Positions 27,844 to 36,781 of a DNA stretch of 64,000 nucleotides are shown here, piece by piece. Where the stretch lies: positions 62,001 through 126,000 of the forward strand of contig NZ_FOAP01000016.1 in the NCBI RefSeq assembly GCF_900109545.1, in the 5' to 3' direction. The position numbers and the translations under genes were made by a program. This DNA is from Stigmatella aurantiaca. GTDB lineage: Bacteria > Myxococcota > Myxococcia > Myxococcales > Myxococcaceae. Position 1 is the first letter of the stretch. Every line of letters begins with the position of its first letter. The notes under the pieces are model-generated. The model saw only the letters and a program-made list of their open reading frames with translations, was not told the DNA's origin and did not search any database.

Positions 27844-28524
27844 TCACTCCTCCGGCGAGGCCGACATCTCCATGTCCGCCGAGGGCGGCAGGGACGACAT
27901 CCCCGAGGAGGAGGACCGCTTCACGCGCCGCTTGGGCGGCGGCGCCAGCTTCGGGGGCGTGCCGAAGAGCCGCTCATAGGTGTCCGGCGTGTTGATGTTG
28001 ACCACCACGCCCGGATCCTTCACCGGCACCCGCCGCAGTTTCACCTCCGCGAGCGCGCCCTCCAGCTGCGCCGCGGGGCTCGCCACGAGCTGCTCGGCCG
28101 CCGCGCGCGAGAGCACCAGCGGATAGCCCGGAGCCCCCTCGAACTCGGGCCGCAACCCATCCTCCGTCTCGCCCCGCCCCTTGAGCAGGGACTTGAGCGT
28201 GGAGGCCCGGACCGCGGGCATGTCCACCGGGTGCACCAGCACCACGTCCGCCCCTTCCTCCAGCGCGGCCGACAGGCCCGCCTTGATGGACACCAGGAAC
28301 CCGTCCTTCCAGTGCTCGCTGTGCACCAGGGCCATCGAGGGGTGCTGCTCCCTCACCGCCTCCGCGTCCTTTCCCGTCACCCCCAGGACCGTGCACCCCG
28401 CCTTCCCAAAGGTGGATGCCAGGGATTGGAGAAAACTTTTGCCCCCCTCGTGCTCGATGAGTGCCTTGGGGTGGGCCATCCACCGGGCCTCCCCTGCCGC
28501 AAGGATGATCGCCACTGCCTTCAT
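27844..28524 (-). CDS. MobA/MocA-like nucleotidyltransferase
   Basis: A 226-residue protein of the NTP_transf_3 family, whose members attach a nucleotide to molybdenum cofactor or a sugar phosphate. The start MKAVAIILAAGEARWMAHPKAL matches the family entry, but the usual R-M-G signature (as in LAAGxSRRMGxPK) is altered to R-W-M-A. The metal-binding Asp is in VVLVHPVDMPAV. Residues about 195-226 are a Lys/Arg- then Ser/Met-rich tail (PPPKRRVKRSSSSGMSS) unlike the family. The ATG at 28524 has GAGGAG 4 bases upstream. No molybdenum-cofactor or dehydrogenase genes are nearby, so a MocA-like or unrelated role is possible. It is preceded on the same strand by a CBS-domain gene. Confidence 0.78.
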   Translation of the reverse strand: MKAVAIILAAGEARWMAHPKALIEHEGGKSFLQSLASTFGKAGCTVLGVTGKDAEAVREQHPSMALVHSEHWKDGFLVSIKAGLSAALEEGADVVLVHPVDMPAVRASTLKSLLKGRGETEDGLRPEFEGAPGYPLVLSRAAAEQLVASPAAQLEGALAEVKLRRVPVKDPGVVVNINTPDTYERLFGTPPKLAPPPKRRVKRSSSSGMSSLPPSADMEMSASPEE

Positions 28525-28705
28525 GCCACTCCTCCTCGGCCCCTGGAACCGCCGGGGCTTCTGGTTTGAGGCTGGATGCTTCCCCGCCAGATTGCAGCCG
28601 GTCCCGAGGTACCAGCCGTTGGGAAACGGGCAGACGCATACCTTCGGTGTTCGATTAAACGGACAAAGCTGGGCACTGTGCCCTCTACGAAACATCCGTA
28701 GGCCT

Positions 28706-29026
28706 TCAGTGCAGCCAGGCGTGTCCGCCCTCGGCGGCCATCAACGGAACGGGGAAATCCCCTGATCCGGTCATTCCTTCCTCCGCCGCCAGGGCCTTGG
28801 CCGTCAAAATTTCAGCCACACGCAACAGCGGCAGCCGTGCCGCAACCCGGCAAAGCTCCGCCTCGGTCACCTCGGCGATCAGCTCCCCGCGCTCCTCATC
28901 CACCACGGGCAGTACTGCGAGTCCATGCCGCTGCATCACCTGGAGTGAAGCGAGCACCGTATCGCTCGGGAAAAGGGTGACAGCGCAAGAGATGAGAGCG
29001 GAGTTACGAGTGCGGCACGTCGCCAA
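28706..29026 (-). CDS. Small CBS-domain protein
   Basis: A 106-residue protein holding roughly one CBS module: ALISCAVTLFPSDTVLASLQ, then MQRHGLAVLPVVDEERGELIAEVTEAEL, which is the characteristic strand-helix-strand of a CBS motif. CBS pairs bind adenosine nucleotides or similar ligands; with a single module the protein would need to dimerise. The start is a TTG at 29026 with TGGAGG 5 bases upstream; no better start is visible. It is upstream of the MobA-like gene (181 bp between) and divergent from the patatin gene. Real but short, so the exact N-terminus is uncertain. Confidence 0.65.
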   Translation of the reverse strand: MATCRTRNSALISCAVTLFPSDTVLASLQVMQRHGLAVLPVVDEERGELIAEVTEAELCRVAARLPLLRVAEILTAKALAAEEGMTGSGDFPVPLMAAEGGHAWLH

Positions 29027-29199
29027 GAGGGCCTCCAGGTTCGAATCCCGAGGTGGGTTCCGGGAGAGTCTCTAAGCAATTCGCTTGCCGCCGCCGTGCA
29101 GGTGGGAGTGTTCACCACTGGCCTGACAACCTCCGGGGCGATCCGGCGGATAATGGAGGACAAGCTGCACCTTTTCTTTATCCGGGCCTCACACATCCC

Positions 29200-31203
29200 A
29201 TGTCCGTCAAACTGAACACGCCCCCGGCCCCCGGGTCGCCCCGGCGTCCCCAGGACTCCCAGGCGCCGCAGTCCCCGGCGAAGGCCGAATCGGCCAACCC
29301 CCTGGTCCGCCTGGGCCAGGGCCTGCAGCGGGTGGCCCAGCAGGCCGAAGCCCACGTCCAGTCCCGGGTGGATGCGTTCGAGGCGCGCCTGCCCTCGCTG
29401 CCGCGCCCCGCGGCCGCCGCCGGCGCCAAGCCCTGGGAGGGCATCACCCTCACCGGCAAGCCGCTGCAAATCCCGCTCGACAAGCTGCTGTCGGTGGACC
29501 TGGGCCAGGTGCGCAAGATTCTCGAGCGCGTCGTGCCGCAGAAGATCCGCAATGACGAGGCGCAGCAGCTCGTGGGCCAGACGAAGGACTTCCGGGACAC
29601 GCTCTCGCAGGTGCGCTCGCTGGCCACGGAGCTGCAGCTGGTGCCCCCCAGCCACCCGCGCCACGCCGAGGTGAAGGCGGCGCTCGCCAAGGCCGAGAAC
29701 GCGCTCCAGGCCGAGTCCGGCTACACCCGCGCCACCGCCCCCAAGCCGGGCGCCCTGTGGGTGGACCCGCAGTTCATGGGCCAGGCGTTGCCGGGCGGAA
29801 AGCTCTCCGCCTCGAAGCTGCCCACGGGCACGCCGGTGACGAAGCCGCCCGAGCCGCTGGACGTCCTCTTCGGCCGCGGGCCCGGGGCGGCCGCCAAGTC
29901 CCAGGCCTACCAGCAGTCGGTGGCGGCGCGCCGCGGCGAGCTGGGCATGCCCGTGCAGGACGGAAAGCCCATCGGCGTGCACATGAGCCTGGAGGGCGGC
30001 GGCGGCAAGGGCAAGCGCTACGCGGCCATGCTCGCGGAGATGCAGGAGCTGGGCGTGGTGCCCGTGAGCCTGAGCGGCACCTCCGCGGGCTCCATCGCCG
30101 CGGCGTTCGCGGCCACGGGCGCCTCCGCGAAGCAGATCGAGGACGTGGCGAAGGACCCCCGGCTCCAGTCGTTCTATGACCTGGACCTGGACATGAAGGA
30201 CGGGGGCCTGCTCAACGGCAAGGCCGCCTACGACATGTTCGACCAGAAGCTGCAGGAGCTGACCGGCATCAAGGACCGGCCCGTCACCTTCGCGGACCTG
30301 AAGGTGCCGCTGCAGCTCGTGGCCGCGAAGACGTACGACAGCGCGGCGGCCAACGGCTTCCCCACCGCCAAGGACCGCACCTTCGTCTTCAGCCAGGAGA
30401 CGACTCCCGACACGCCGGTGGCGCTCGCCATGCGCGCCTCCATGGCCATTCCGGGCGTCTTCGAGCCGGTGCAGATGGTGGACCCGACGACGGGCCGCAG
30501 CATGCACCTGGTGGATGGTGGTACCCTGGACAACCTGCCCATGGGCTACGGCAAGCACGGGCTGCCGCAGCTCGGCGCGGCGCTGGTGGAGCGCGACTCC
30601 AACCACCCGTCCAACGGCCTGGCCCGGCCCAAGGCGCTGCCCACCGGCCAGCTCGACGCCACCAACGTGCTGTGGAACGCGGTCAACGGCTACACGTTCC
30701 TCAAGGACAACGCCACGAGCGCGGCGGACTTCCGGGACCGCACCGCGCCGGGGCCCAACCAGTTCATGCTGAGCCTGCCCACGTGGAACCTGGACAACCC
30801 CAAGCAGGCCAACAGCACCCTGGGCTTCGGCTATGACGCGAAGGTGGACCCCATCCTGGACAAGCAGACGCGCCAGGTGACGCAGGACTTCCTCAAGGGC
30901 TTCATGGACGACCTGCGCGTGCCGGGCGCCCGGGGCACCAACGTCACCACGGCCATCCCCAAGAACCTGCACTTCGCCGAGCAGGTGTCCGTCCGCGGCC
31001 AGCGCTATGACGTGGCCTATGCCGGCGGCGACACCCTGCGGGCCGTCAACACCTCCACCGGCAAGCAGATGGAGCTGAAGCTCGGCCAGCAGAAGATCGA
31101 GTCCATGTACCTGGACCACCTGGCCTTCGGCGACCTGAACGCCCAGCTTGCCCACGCGCTGAGCGACCCGCGCAGCGTCAAGCCGTCCTGGCTGCCGTTC
31201 TAA
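29200..31203 (+). CDS. Large patatin-like phospholipase
   Basis: A 667-residue protein. Residues 1-60 are Pro/Ala-rich and probably disordered; about 75-225 is a helical region of unknown fold (KPLQIPLDKLLSVDLGQVRK onward); the patatin domain spans about 255-480. It contains the glycine-rich oxyanion loop HMSLEGGGGKGKRYAAML, nucleophile Ser295 in LSGTSAGSIAAAF and catalytic Asp439 in LVDGGTLDNLP, a complete Ser-Asp dyad. There is a further 190-residue C-terminal part without a known domain. Such enzymes hydrolyse acyl esters of phospholipids; bacterial ones include ExoU-like effectors. There is no signal peptide, so it stays cytosolic or is exported by a specialised route. The ATG at 29200 was picked because the N-terminus upstream is not coding-like. 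Confidence 0.87.
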   Translation: MSVKLNTPPAPGSPRRPQDSQAPQSPAKAESANPLVRLGQGLQRVAQQAEAHVQSRVDAFEARLPSLPRPAAAAGAKPWEGITLTGKPLQIPLDKLLSVDLGQVRKILERVVPQKIRNDEAQQLVGQTKDFRDTLSQVRSLATELQLVPPSHPRHAEVKAALAKAENALQAESGYTRATAPKPGALWVDPQFMGQALPGGKLSASKLPTGTPVTKPPEPLDVLFGRGPGAAAKSQAYQQSVAARRGELGMPVQDGKPIGVHMSLEGGGGKGKRYAAMLAEMQELGVVPVSLSGTSAGSIAAAFAATGASAKQIEDVAKDPRLQSFYDLDLDMKDGGLLNGKAAYDMFDQKLQELTGIKDRPVTFADLKVPLQLVAAKTYDSAAANGFPTAKDRTFVFSQETTPDTPVALAMRASMAIPGVFEPVQMVDPTTGRSMHLVDGGTLDNLPMGYGKHGLPQLGAALVERDSNHPSNGLARPKALPTGQLDATNVLWNAVNGYTFLKDNATSAADFRDRTAPGPNQFMLSLPTWNLDNPKQANSTLGFGYDAKVDPILDKQTRQVTQDFLKGFMDDLRVPGARGTNVTTAIPKNLHFAEQVSVRGQRYDVAYAGGDTLRAVNTSTGKQMELKLGQQKIESMYLDHLAFGDLNAQLAHALSDPRSVKPSWLPF

Positions 31204-31212
31204 ATCCCGCGC

Positions 31213-31238
31213 GCCCCCCGCCCCTCCTGGCGGGGGGC
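31213..31238. terminator. Bidirectional hairpin between convergent genes
   Basis: GCCCCCCGCC, a 6-base loop (CCTCCT) and GGCGGGGGGC form a perfect 10-bp stem 9 bases after the patatin stop and 7 bases from the end of the convergent gene. Probably a shared terminator. Confidence 0.6.
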
Positions 31239-31245
31239 CTGGGAG

Positions 31246-31785
31246 CTACTTCTTCTTCGTGCTCTCCAGCAGCTTGCGGAAGGTCTTCTCCGCGCCCGAC
31301 ACCGTCTTCTCCGGGCCGGTGAACTTGAAGAACACGGCGCCCTCGGGCCCCTCGACGATGGCGCCCAGCAGCCGGAAGCCCGGCTTGGGCGAGGCAGGCC
31401 CCATCATCGGCCCGCCGCCGTTGTAGGTGCCCTTCACGTCCACCGTGGTGACGGGCAGCCCGCCCACCTTCTCCTGCTTCGTCTTCGCGTCCTTCTCCGC
31501 GGACGAGCCATCCGCGCGCTGGAACTGCTTCACCCAGCGCTGCACGTTGGCCTCCACGCCGCCGCCCTGCCCCGCGCCGAAGTAGAAGACGGCCACCTCG
31601 CCGCCCTCCGCGTCGCCCTTGGCCGCGGGCACCGCGTAGGTCACCACCCGCATAGGGCGCTCGCCCTGGACGGCCCACTCCTTGGGCGCGGTCCACGACA
31701 GGCCACCGGCCTCCTCCGCGTGCGCCACCCCCGCCACCAGCAGACCGACCACCGCGACCGCGGCACTTCTGTGCATTGGGTTCAT
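31246..31785 (-). CDS. Secreted protein of unknown function
   Basis: A 179-residue protein with a cleavable signal peptide (MHRSAAVAVVGLLVAGVAHA, cut after AHA). The mature part starts LSWTAPKEWAVQGERPMRV and contains AEGGEVAVFYFGAGQGGGVEA, GLPVTTVDVKGTYNGGG and a Lys-rich end. The pattern (W-x-x-P-x-x-W at the start and FYFGxGQGG) is one I associate with conserved hypothetical proteins of myxobacteria, but I cannot name a family or function. The first ATG is 31785; a second at 31776 (MHRS) is equally plausible. It ends next to the convergent patatin gene and is divergent from the VolA-like gene. Confidence 0.7.
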   Translation of the reverse strand: MNPMHRSAAVAVVGLLVAGVAHAEEAGGLSWTAPKEWAVQGERPMRVVTYAVPAAKGDAEGGEVAVFYFGAGQGGGVEANVQRWVKQFQRADGSSAEKDAKTKQEKVGGLPVTTVDVKGTYNGGGPMMGPASPKPGFRLLGAIVEGPEGAVFFKFTGPEKTVSGAEKTFRKLLESTKKK

Positions 31786-31984
31786 GCGCACGAGCGTAAC
31801 CGAACCCCGCGTGCGGCGCCGCAGCCTCTCTGGGTCCATGCGCACGCGGCCTACCCGGGAAATCGGATCTCCCTCTGAACATGTGACTCGCTGCGTCACT
31901 CGCTCTGGCTTTCGACGCTGGAACGAACGTGCTAGCACCCGGCTCCCAGACTGCTGTCCTGTCCACCTTGGAGGGGGTTTCACA

Positions 31985-34865
31985 ATGAAGAAGCTGTGGC
32001 TCGTCGGAGCATTGTCCGTGGGCGCTTCCGCCTGCGCACCAGACATCGCGCAGGATGATCCCCCCGACGTCGTGCTCGCGCAGTTTGATCCGTCCGCTTC
32101 GCCGGCCGTGGTGCCGTCGCCCAATGATCTCGCGTACGACGAGACCACCAAGCGGGTCAACGCGCCCATCAATCCCCTGGCCTCGCCGGCCGAGCAGGAA
32201 TTCACGCGCGACTACCTCAACACGCTGAACGGCTTCCCCGTCAGCGCCGTGGCCATGACGAAGATCGTCGACCTGGATCCGTCGACCATCAACGCCAACA
32301 CGGTGCGCTTCATCGACCTGCAGGCGGGCACGCCCCTGGCCACGCCGGCCGTCACCCCCTCCATCTCCTATAACGCGGAGACGGACATGCTGATGATCGC
32401 GCCCCCCGGACGGGGCCTGGCCCAAGCGCGGCCGCTACGCGGTGGCGCTCATCGGCGGCGAGAACGGCCTGAAGGGCGTGGGCGGCAAGCCCGTGGTGGG
32501 CTCCGCCACCTGGAGCTTCATCAACTCGGACGAATCGCTCGTCACCTGCGAGGAGCTCACCGCTCCGGACTGCCGCAGCCGCACCGACATCATCCCCTCG
32601 CGCAAGACGGATCCCGCCGAGCGCCTGGCCGACCAGAACGCGAGCGCGCTGCGCCTGGAGCAGCTGCGCCGCAGCTACCGGAACCTGCTCAAGGCCATCG
32701 CGGGCCCCAGCGGCAAGACCGAGGACATCGTCCTCATGTGGACCTACCGCATCATGGACATGCCGGAGGTGACGTTTGATCCGGCCGCCAGCGTGGTGCC
32801 CTTCCCGAATGACTTGCTGCTCAAGCGCAACGCGGACGGCACCACCCAGGTGCAGCTGCCCATCCCGGAGGGCGCCTCCGAAACCCAGAAGCAGCTCCTG
32901 GGCGGCATCAACACGCTGGATGGCTTCTCCACCACCTCCGCCATCGTCTCGGAGAACAGCTTCACCCGGGGCGCCCTGGAAGAGGGAAGCACCCTGGACG
33001 CGGGCAACCTGGCCACGGCCACCCACGTCATCAACCTGACGGGCGCCACCCAGCCGAAGGTGGTGCCGTGCATCAGCTGCGCGGCGAGCAAGAAGCCGGA
33101 TGGCTCCGCCCAGGGCGGCCCGCAGCAGCTCCAGTTCATCCCCGGCGTCGCGGGCGTGGCGAACGGACAGCCCACCATCCTGCCCGTGCCGCTGGAGGAG
33201 AAGACCACCTACGCGGCCGTGCTCACCACGGACCTGAAGGACTCGCGGGGCCGGCAGGTCGCGCCCCCGGCCGTCTTCGCGCTGATCCGCCTGAGCCACC
33301 CCATCTTCGAGAACGGCAAGAGCCTGGTGTCGGTCGTCTCGGATGATCAGGCCAGGGATCTGGAGCCGCTGCGCGCCGGCTACAAGGCGATGTTCGACGG
33401 GCTGGAGGCCGCGGCGAAGATTCCGCGCTCGAAGATCGCCCTGGCCTGGCCCTTCACCACGCAGAGCACCGCCTCCACGCTGGCGAAGCTGCACGCCCTG
33501 CCGGCCACCACCTACGGCGAGGCCGGGCTGCCCGACAGCCCCCTGGGCCTCGCGGACCGGACCGCCATCATCAAGGGCCAGATGGTCTCGCTGCCCAAGG
33601 CCGACATCGGCCAGATCTTCCAGGGCACGATGATCCTGCCCTTCGCCCTGAACAGCCCCACGGGCACGCTGAACCCCACCGCGCCCCGCATGGACCACGT
33701 GCCGTTCCTGCTCACGCTGCCCAACCGCCCCGCCGATGGGGCCGCGGTGAACTGGCCCGTCGCCATCTTCAGCCACGCCCTGCGCAACTCCCACACGAGC
33801 GCGCTCGCCATCGCCAACGAGCTGGCGAAGAAGGGCTTCGCCACCCTGTCCTATGACTCGCCCTACCACGGCGACCGCAGCAGCTGCGCGGGCGTGGCCG
33901 ACTCCGCGGGCCTGCCGAGCGATGACTACGCGTGCGCCAACCCCACCACCCAGCGCTGCGAGAAGGACACCACGAAGGTGGCCACCTACGGCCGCTGCGT
34001 CGCCAAGGACAATGCGGCCCGGACCGCCTGCGACCCCGCCGCGGCGGGCGCGGACCTGACGTGCAGCGCGCTCGGCCAGGGCCGCTGCGCGGCGGATGCC
34101 AAGTGCGAGGGCGGCTCCTTCGCCATCACCTCCGGCACCAACAACCAGGCCATCTCCGGCTGGAACTTCGTGCGCCCCGACAACCTGTTCGCCACCCGCG
34201 ACAACTTCCGCCAGCACGCCATCGACCTCGGCCAGGCCGAGCGCGTCATCCAGTCGGATGCCATCGACGCGCTGCTGACCCAGGCCAACGGCGGCGTGAC
34301 CACGGGGCTCGACGGCTCGAAGATCGTCTACGTGGGCCAGAGCCTCGGCGGCATGCTGGGCACCCTGTCCACCTCCGTGTCCCCGAACGTGGGCAACGTG
34401 GTGCTCAACGTGCCGGCCGGCGACCTGACCAGCGTGCTGCTCACCTCCCAGGCGCCTGACTTCGTCAAGGCCCGCACCGGCTTCCTGCAGTCGCTGGCCG
34501 CCGAGAACATCACCCCGGGCACCCCCGCCTTCGATCAGTTCCTCGGCCTGGCCAAGTTCATCCTGGATCCGGCCGACCCCCTGAACTACGCCTCGCGCGC
34601 GAGCACCCGGAGCACGGGCAAGACCCTCATCCAGTACGTCACCCAGGACGAGGTGCTCCCCAACCCGACGACGGAAGCGCTCATCAGCGCGGCCAAGAAG
34701 GGGGACCTGACGGCCACCGAGCCGGCCGTCTCCGTCGTCAACGCCCCCAGCAGCCTGACGGAGCGCCACGGCTTCCTGCTCAACTTCAAGGACCCCACGG
34801 TGACCCTCCCGGCCCAGAACGCGGCCACCCAGTTCCTCCAGACCGGCGCCCTGCCCCAGCCGTAA
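31985..34865 (+). CDS. VolA-like surface lipase/lysophospholipase lipoprotein, interrupted by a frameshift
   Basis: Two reading frames join into one protein of about 959 residues. The first carries a lipoprotein signal (MKKLWLVGALSVGASAC, Cys17) and an N-terminal lipase module (AVVPSPNDLAYDETTKRV); it leaves the correct frame at a run of six C (32402-32407). Removing one C gives IAPPDGAWPKRGRYAVALIGG, continuous with the second frame, which stays open to 34865. The second part repeats the module (SVVPFPNDLLLKRNADG, NTLDGFSTTSAI) and then has an alpha/beta-hydrolase with nucleophile elbow VGQSLGG (Ser near residue 786) and a Cys-rich insertion. The architecture matches surface lipases/VolA lysophospholipases, which release fatty acids; the next gene is a FadL channel. 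The break may be a sequencing error or a real mutation. Confidence 0.8.
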
Positions 34866-34895
34866 TCCCCTTTCGCGACAGAGAACGTGACACCC

Positions 34896-36092
34896 ATGAA
34901 GAAGACACTCTCTCTCCTCACCCTGCTCGCCGCCGGCACCGGTCACGCCGCGGGCTTCTCCTTCGACACCCACAGCGCCCGCGCCACGAGCATGGGCTTC
35001 ACCTCGGTCGCCAGCATGCAGGACTCGTCGGCGATCGCTTACAACGCCGCCAACATCCTGGGCGTGGAGAAGCTCGACATCACCGCGGGGGACCTCATCA
35101 CCCTGCCGCGCATCAACTTCACCCCCGAAGGCACCAACAACACCCAGGCCTTCGACACGCTGCTGGCGCCCCCGCCGCACGCGTTCGCCGTCTACCGGCT
35201 CAACGAGAAGATGGCGGTGGGCCTGGGGCTCTTCGTCCCCTTCGCCGCCGGCTCCGCCTGGCCGGACGACTTCGCCTTCCGCACCCGCGGCTACAAGGCG
35301 CAGATGGCCATCTACCACCTCAACCCCACCTTCGCGTACCAGGCGCACCCGCGGCTGCGCGTGGGCGTGGGCGTGAGCGTCGTCCGGGGCACGGTGACCA
35401 TCGAGCGCAAGCTCAACTTCGTGAGCAGCGAGGGCACCGTCGAGCTGGGCGGCGACTCCTGGGGCATGGCCTACAACGCCGGCATCCAGCTCACCCTCCT
35501 GGACAAGCTGCTGCACTTCGGTGGCCAGTTCCGGGGCCCCTCGTCGCTCACCTTCAAGGGCAACGCGGACTTCCGGGACATCCCCCCCGCCTTCCAGACG
35601 CAGCTCAAGGACCAGAAGATCGAATCGACGGTGGACTTCCCGGGCTCCGCCAGCCTGGGCCTGCTCTTCACGCCCACCGAGCGGCTGTCACTCGCCTTCG
35701 ACGCGAAGCTGATGCTCTGGTCCACCTTCGAGGAGTTCACCATCTCCTTCGAGGACCCGGCCATCACCAGCCCGCTGACCAAGAACTGGGAGAACACGTG
35801 GAACTTCCACCTCGGCGCGGAGTTCAAGGTGACGGAGAACTTCCAGGTGCGCCTGGGCACCGCGGTTGACCGGGCCCCCAGCCCCGAGAGCACCCTGTCT
35901 CCCGACTTGCCCGACGCCGACCGCTACCGCATCGCCGCGGGCCTCGGCTACGCGCTCAACCCCGTCCGCGTGGACCTGGGCTACCAGTACATCTTCCTGG
36001 GCAACACCAAGAGCACCGTGCCCGGCATCACCGGCGCCTATGACGGCGATGGCCACATCTTCGGCCTCACCGTCGGCTACTCCATGAAGTAG
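34896..36092 (+). CDS. FadL-type outer-membrane fatty-acid transporter
   Basis: A 398-residue outer-membrane protein of the FadL/OMPP1 family. The signal peptide (MKKTLSLLTLLAAGTGHA) is followed by the family hallmark AGFSFDTHSARATSMGFTSV, in which the mature N-terminus plugs the barrel, then SSAIAYNAANI, corresponding to the conserved N-P-A-x-L region. Repeating amphipathic strands run to the C-terminus (DGHIFGLTVGYSMK). FadL proteins import long-chain fatty acids or other hydrophobic compounds. The gene begins 30 bp after the VolA-like lipase gene and is most likely cotranscribed: the lipase would liberate fatty acids at the surface for this channel. A strong terminator follows. Confidence 0.9.
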   Translation: MKKTLSLLTLLAAGTGHAAGFSFDTHSARATSMGFTSVASMQDSSAIAYNAANILGVEKLDITAGDLITLPRINFTPEGTNNTQAFDTLLAPPPHAFAVYRLNEKMAVGLGLFVPFAAGSAWPDDFAFRTRGYKAQMAIYHLNPTFAYQAHPRLRVGVGVSVVRGTVTIERKLNFVSSEGTVELGGDSWGMAYNAGIQLTLLDKLLHFGGQFRGPSSLTFKGNADFRDIPPAFQTQLKDQKIESTVDFPGSASLGLLFTPTERLSLAFDAKLMLWSTFEEFTISFEDPAITSPLTKNWENTWNFHLGAEFKVTENFQVRLGTAVDRAPSPESTLSPDLPDADRYRIAAGLGYALNPVRVDLGYQYIFLGNTKSTVPGITGAYDGDGHIFGLTVGYSMK

Positions 36093-36111
36093 CCCTCCCG
36101 GCTCCCCCCCC

Positions 36112-36142
36112 GGCCCGGCCGCGCCTCGTGCGTGGCCGGGCC
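36112..36142 (+). terminator. Intrinsic terminator after the lipase-FadL operon
   Basis: GGCCCGGCC and GGCCGGGCC form a perfect 9-bp stem with a 13-base loop, followed directly by TTTCTTTTT (36143-36151). It begins 19 bases after the FadL stop codon. This is the clearest rho-independent terminator in the window. Confidence 0.85.
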
Positions 36143-36218
36143 TTTCTTTTTCCAGCTTCACGAGATTATTGCACCCACGCCGTTCCCTGGGCTAGCTTGG
36201 TTTTCCAGGAGACAGCGC

Positions 36219-36716
36219 ATGAAGGTCACCACCTCAGCCACCATCGACATCGAGTGCTCGCCCGAGCAGGTCTACGACTTCGTCACCTCCGAGGAGGCGC
36301 CCGCGAAGACCTTCGAGGGCACGGGGCGCATCCCGGGCGTCGTGCGCACGGAGGTGGTGGGCGGCGGCCCCCTGCGCGAGGGCGCCACCTGCCGGGTCCA
36401 CGGCACGGATGGCGCGGTGATGGAGCGGCTCATCACCGTGCTGGACCGCCCCCGGCGCCACGAGTACCAGCTCGCCAGCGGCTTCAAGAAGCCCCTGTCC
36501 TGGCTGCTCCGCTCCGGCCACGGGGTGTGGACCTTCGCGCCCAACACGCAGGGCGGCACCCACCTGGAGTGGGTCTATGTGTTCGAGCTCACCACCCCGC
36601 TCGTCTACCCGGTGGTCTCCGCCCTCATCAAGGGCTCGTTCCACCAGTCCATGGTGCGCTGCCTCCAGCGCACGCGCGAGTGCCTCGTCCCCTCGGAAAC
36701 CCGGGCCGCCTCATAA
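36219..36716 (+). CDS. SRPBCC (START/polyketide-cyclase-like) family protein
   Basis: A 165-residue cytosolic protein with the helix-grip fold signature of SRPBCC proteins: MKVTTSATIDIECSPEQVYD at the start (strand then helix with P-E-x-V-y-D), the VGGGPLREGATCRVHG strand pair, and a long C-terminal helix (VVSALIKGSFHQSMVRCLQRT). These proteins bind hydrophobic ligands; some are aromatases/cyclases in polyketide pathways. The ATG at 36219 has AGGAG 7 bases upstream. It is the gene immediately before the aminobenzoate operon, 65 bp upstream of it and on the same strand, separated by an inverted repeat, so a shared role in that pathway is possible but not shown. Confidence 0.8.
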   Translation: MKVTTSATIDIECSPEQVYDFVTSEEAPAKTFEGTGRIPGVVRTEVVGGGPLREGATCRVHGTDGAVMERLITVLDRPRRHEYQLASGFKKPLSWLLRSGHGVWTFAPNTQGGTHLEWVYVFELTTPLVYPVVSALIKGSFHQSMVRCLQRTRECLVPSETRAAS

Positions 36717-36728
36717 GTTCGCTTATGA
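36711..36728 (+). promoter_or_regulatory. Perfect inverted repeat TCATAAG-TTCG-CTTATGA
   Basis: A perfect 7-bp inverted repeat with a TTCG tetraloop overlaps the stop codon of the SRPBCC gene and lies about 54 bp before the aminobenzoate operon, in a locally AT-rich stretch. It is short for a terminator and lacks a T run, so a regulatory operator is an alternative. Confidence 0.4.
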
Positions 36729-36781
36729 ATGTAAAAAAGCGCCCTTGATAGATTAAGAACACTGTGGCAGCCTTGTAAAGA

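Noticed and set aside
29038..29048. GGTTCGAATCC looks like the T-loop of a tRNA.
   Set aside because: The flanking bases do not form a T stem on either strand (CCAGG against CCCGA), and no acceptor or anticodon arm can be built upstream; it lies just before the start of a CBS-domain gene.
29123..29154. TGACAA...GATAAT as a sigma-70 promoter of the patatin gene.
   Set aside because: Spacing is 19-20 bases and the -35 match is weak, so it cannot be claimed as a promoter by eye.
31883..31899. GTGAC-N7-GTCAC inverted repeat upstream of the VolA-like gene as an operator.
   Set aside because: Five-base arms are expected by chance in this GC-rich sequence; no second copy was seen.
32442..34865. 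The downstream lipase frame as a separate gene starting at GTG 32442.
   Set aside because: The sequence before that GTG continues the lipase protein in frame once one C is removed, and the GTG has no ribosome-binding site; one frameshifted gene explains both pieces.
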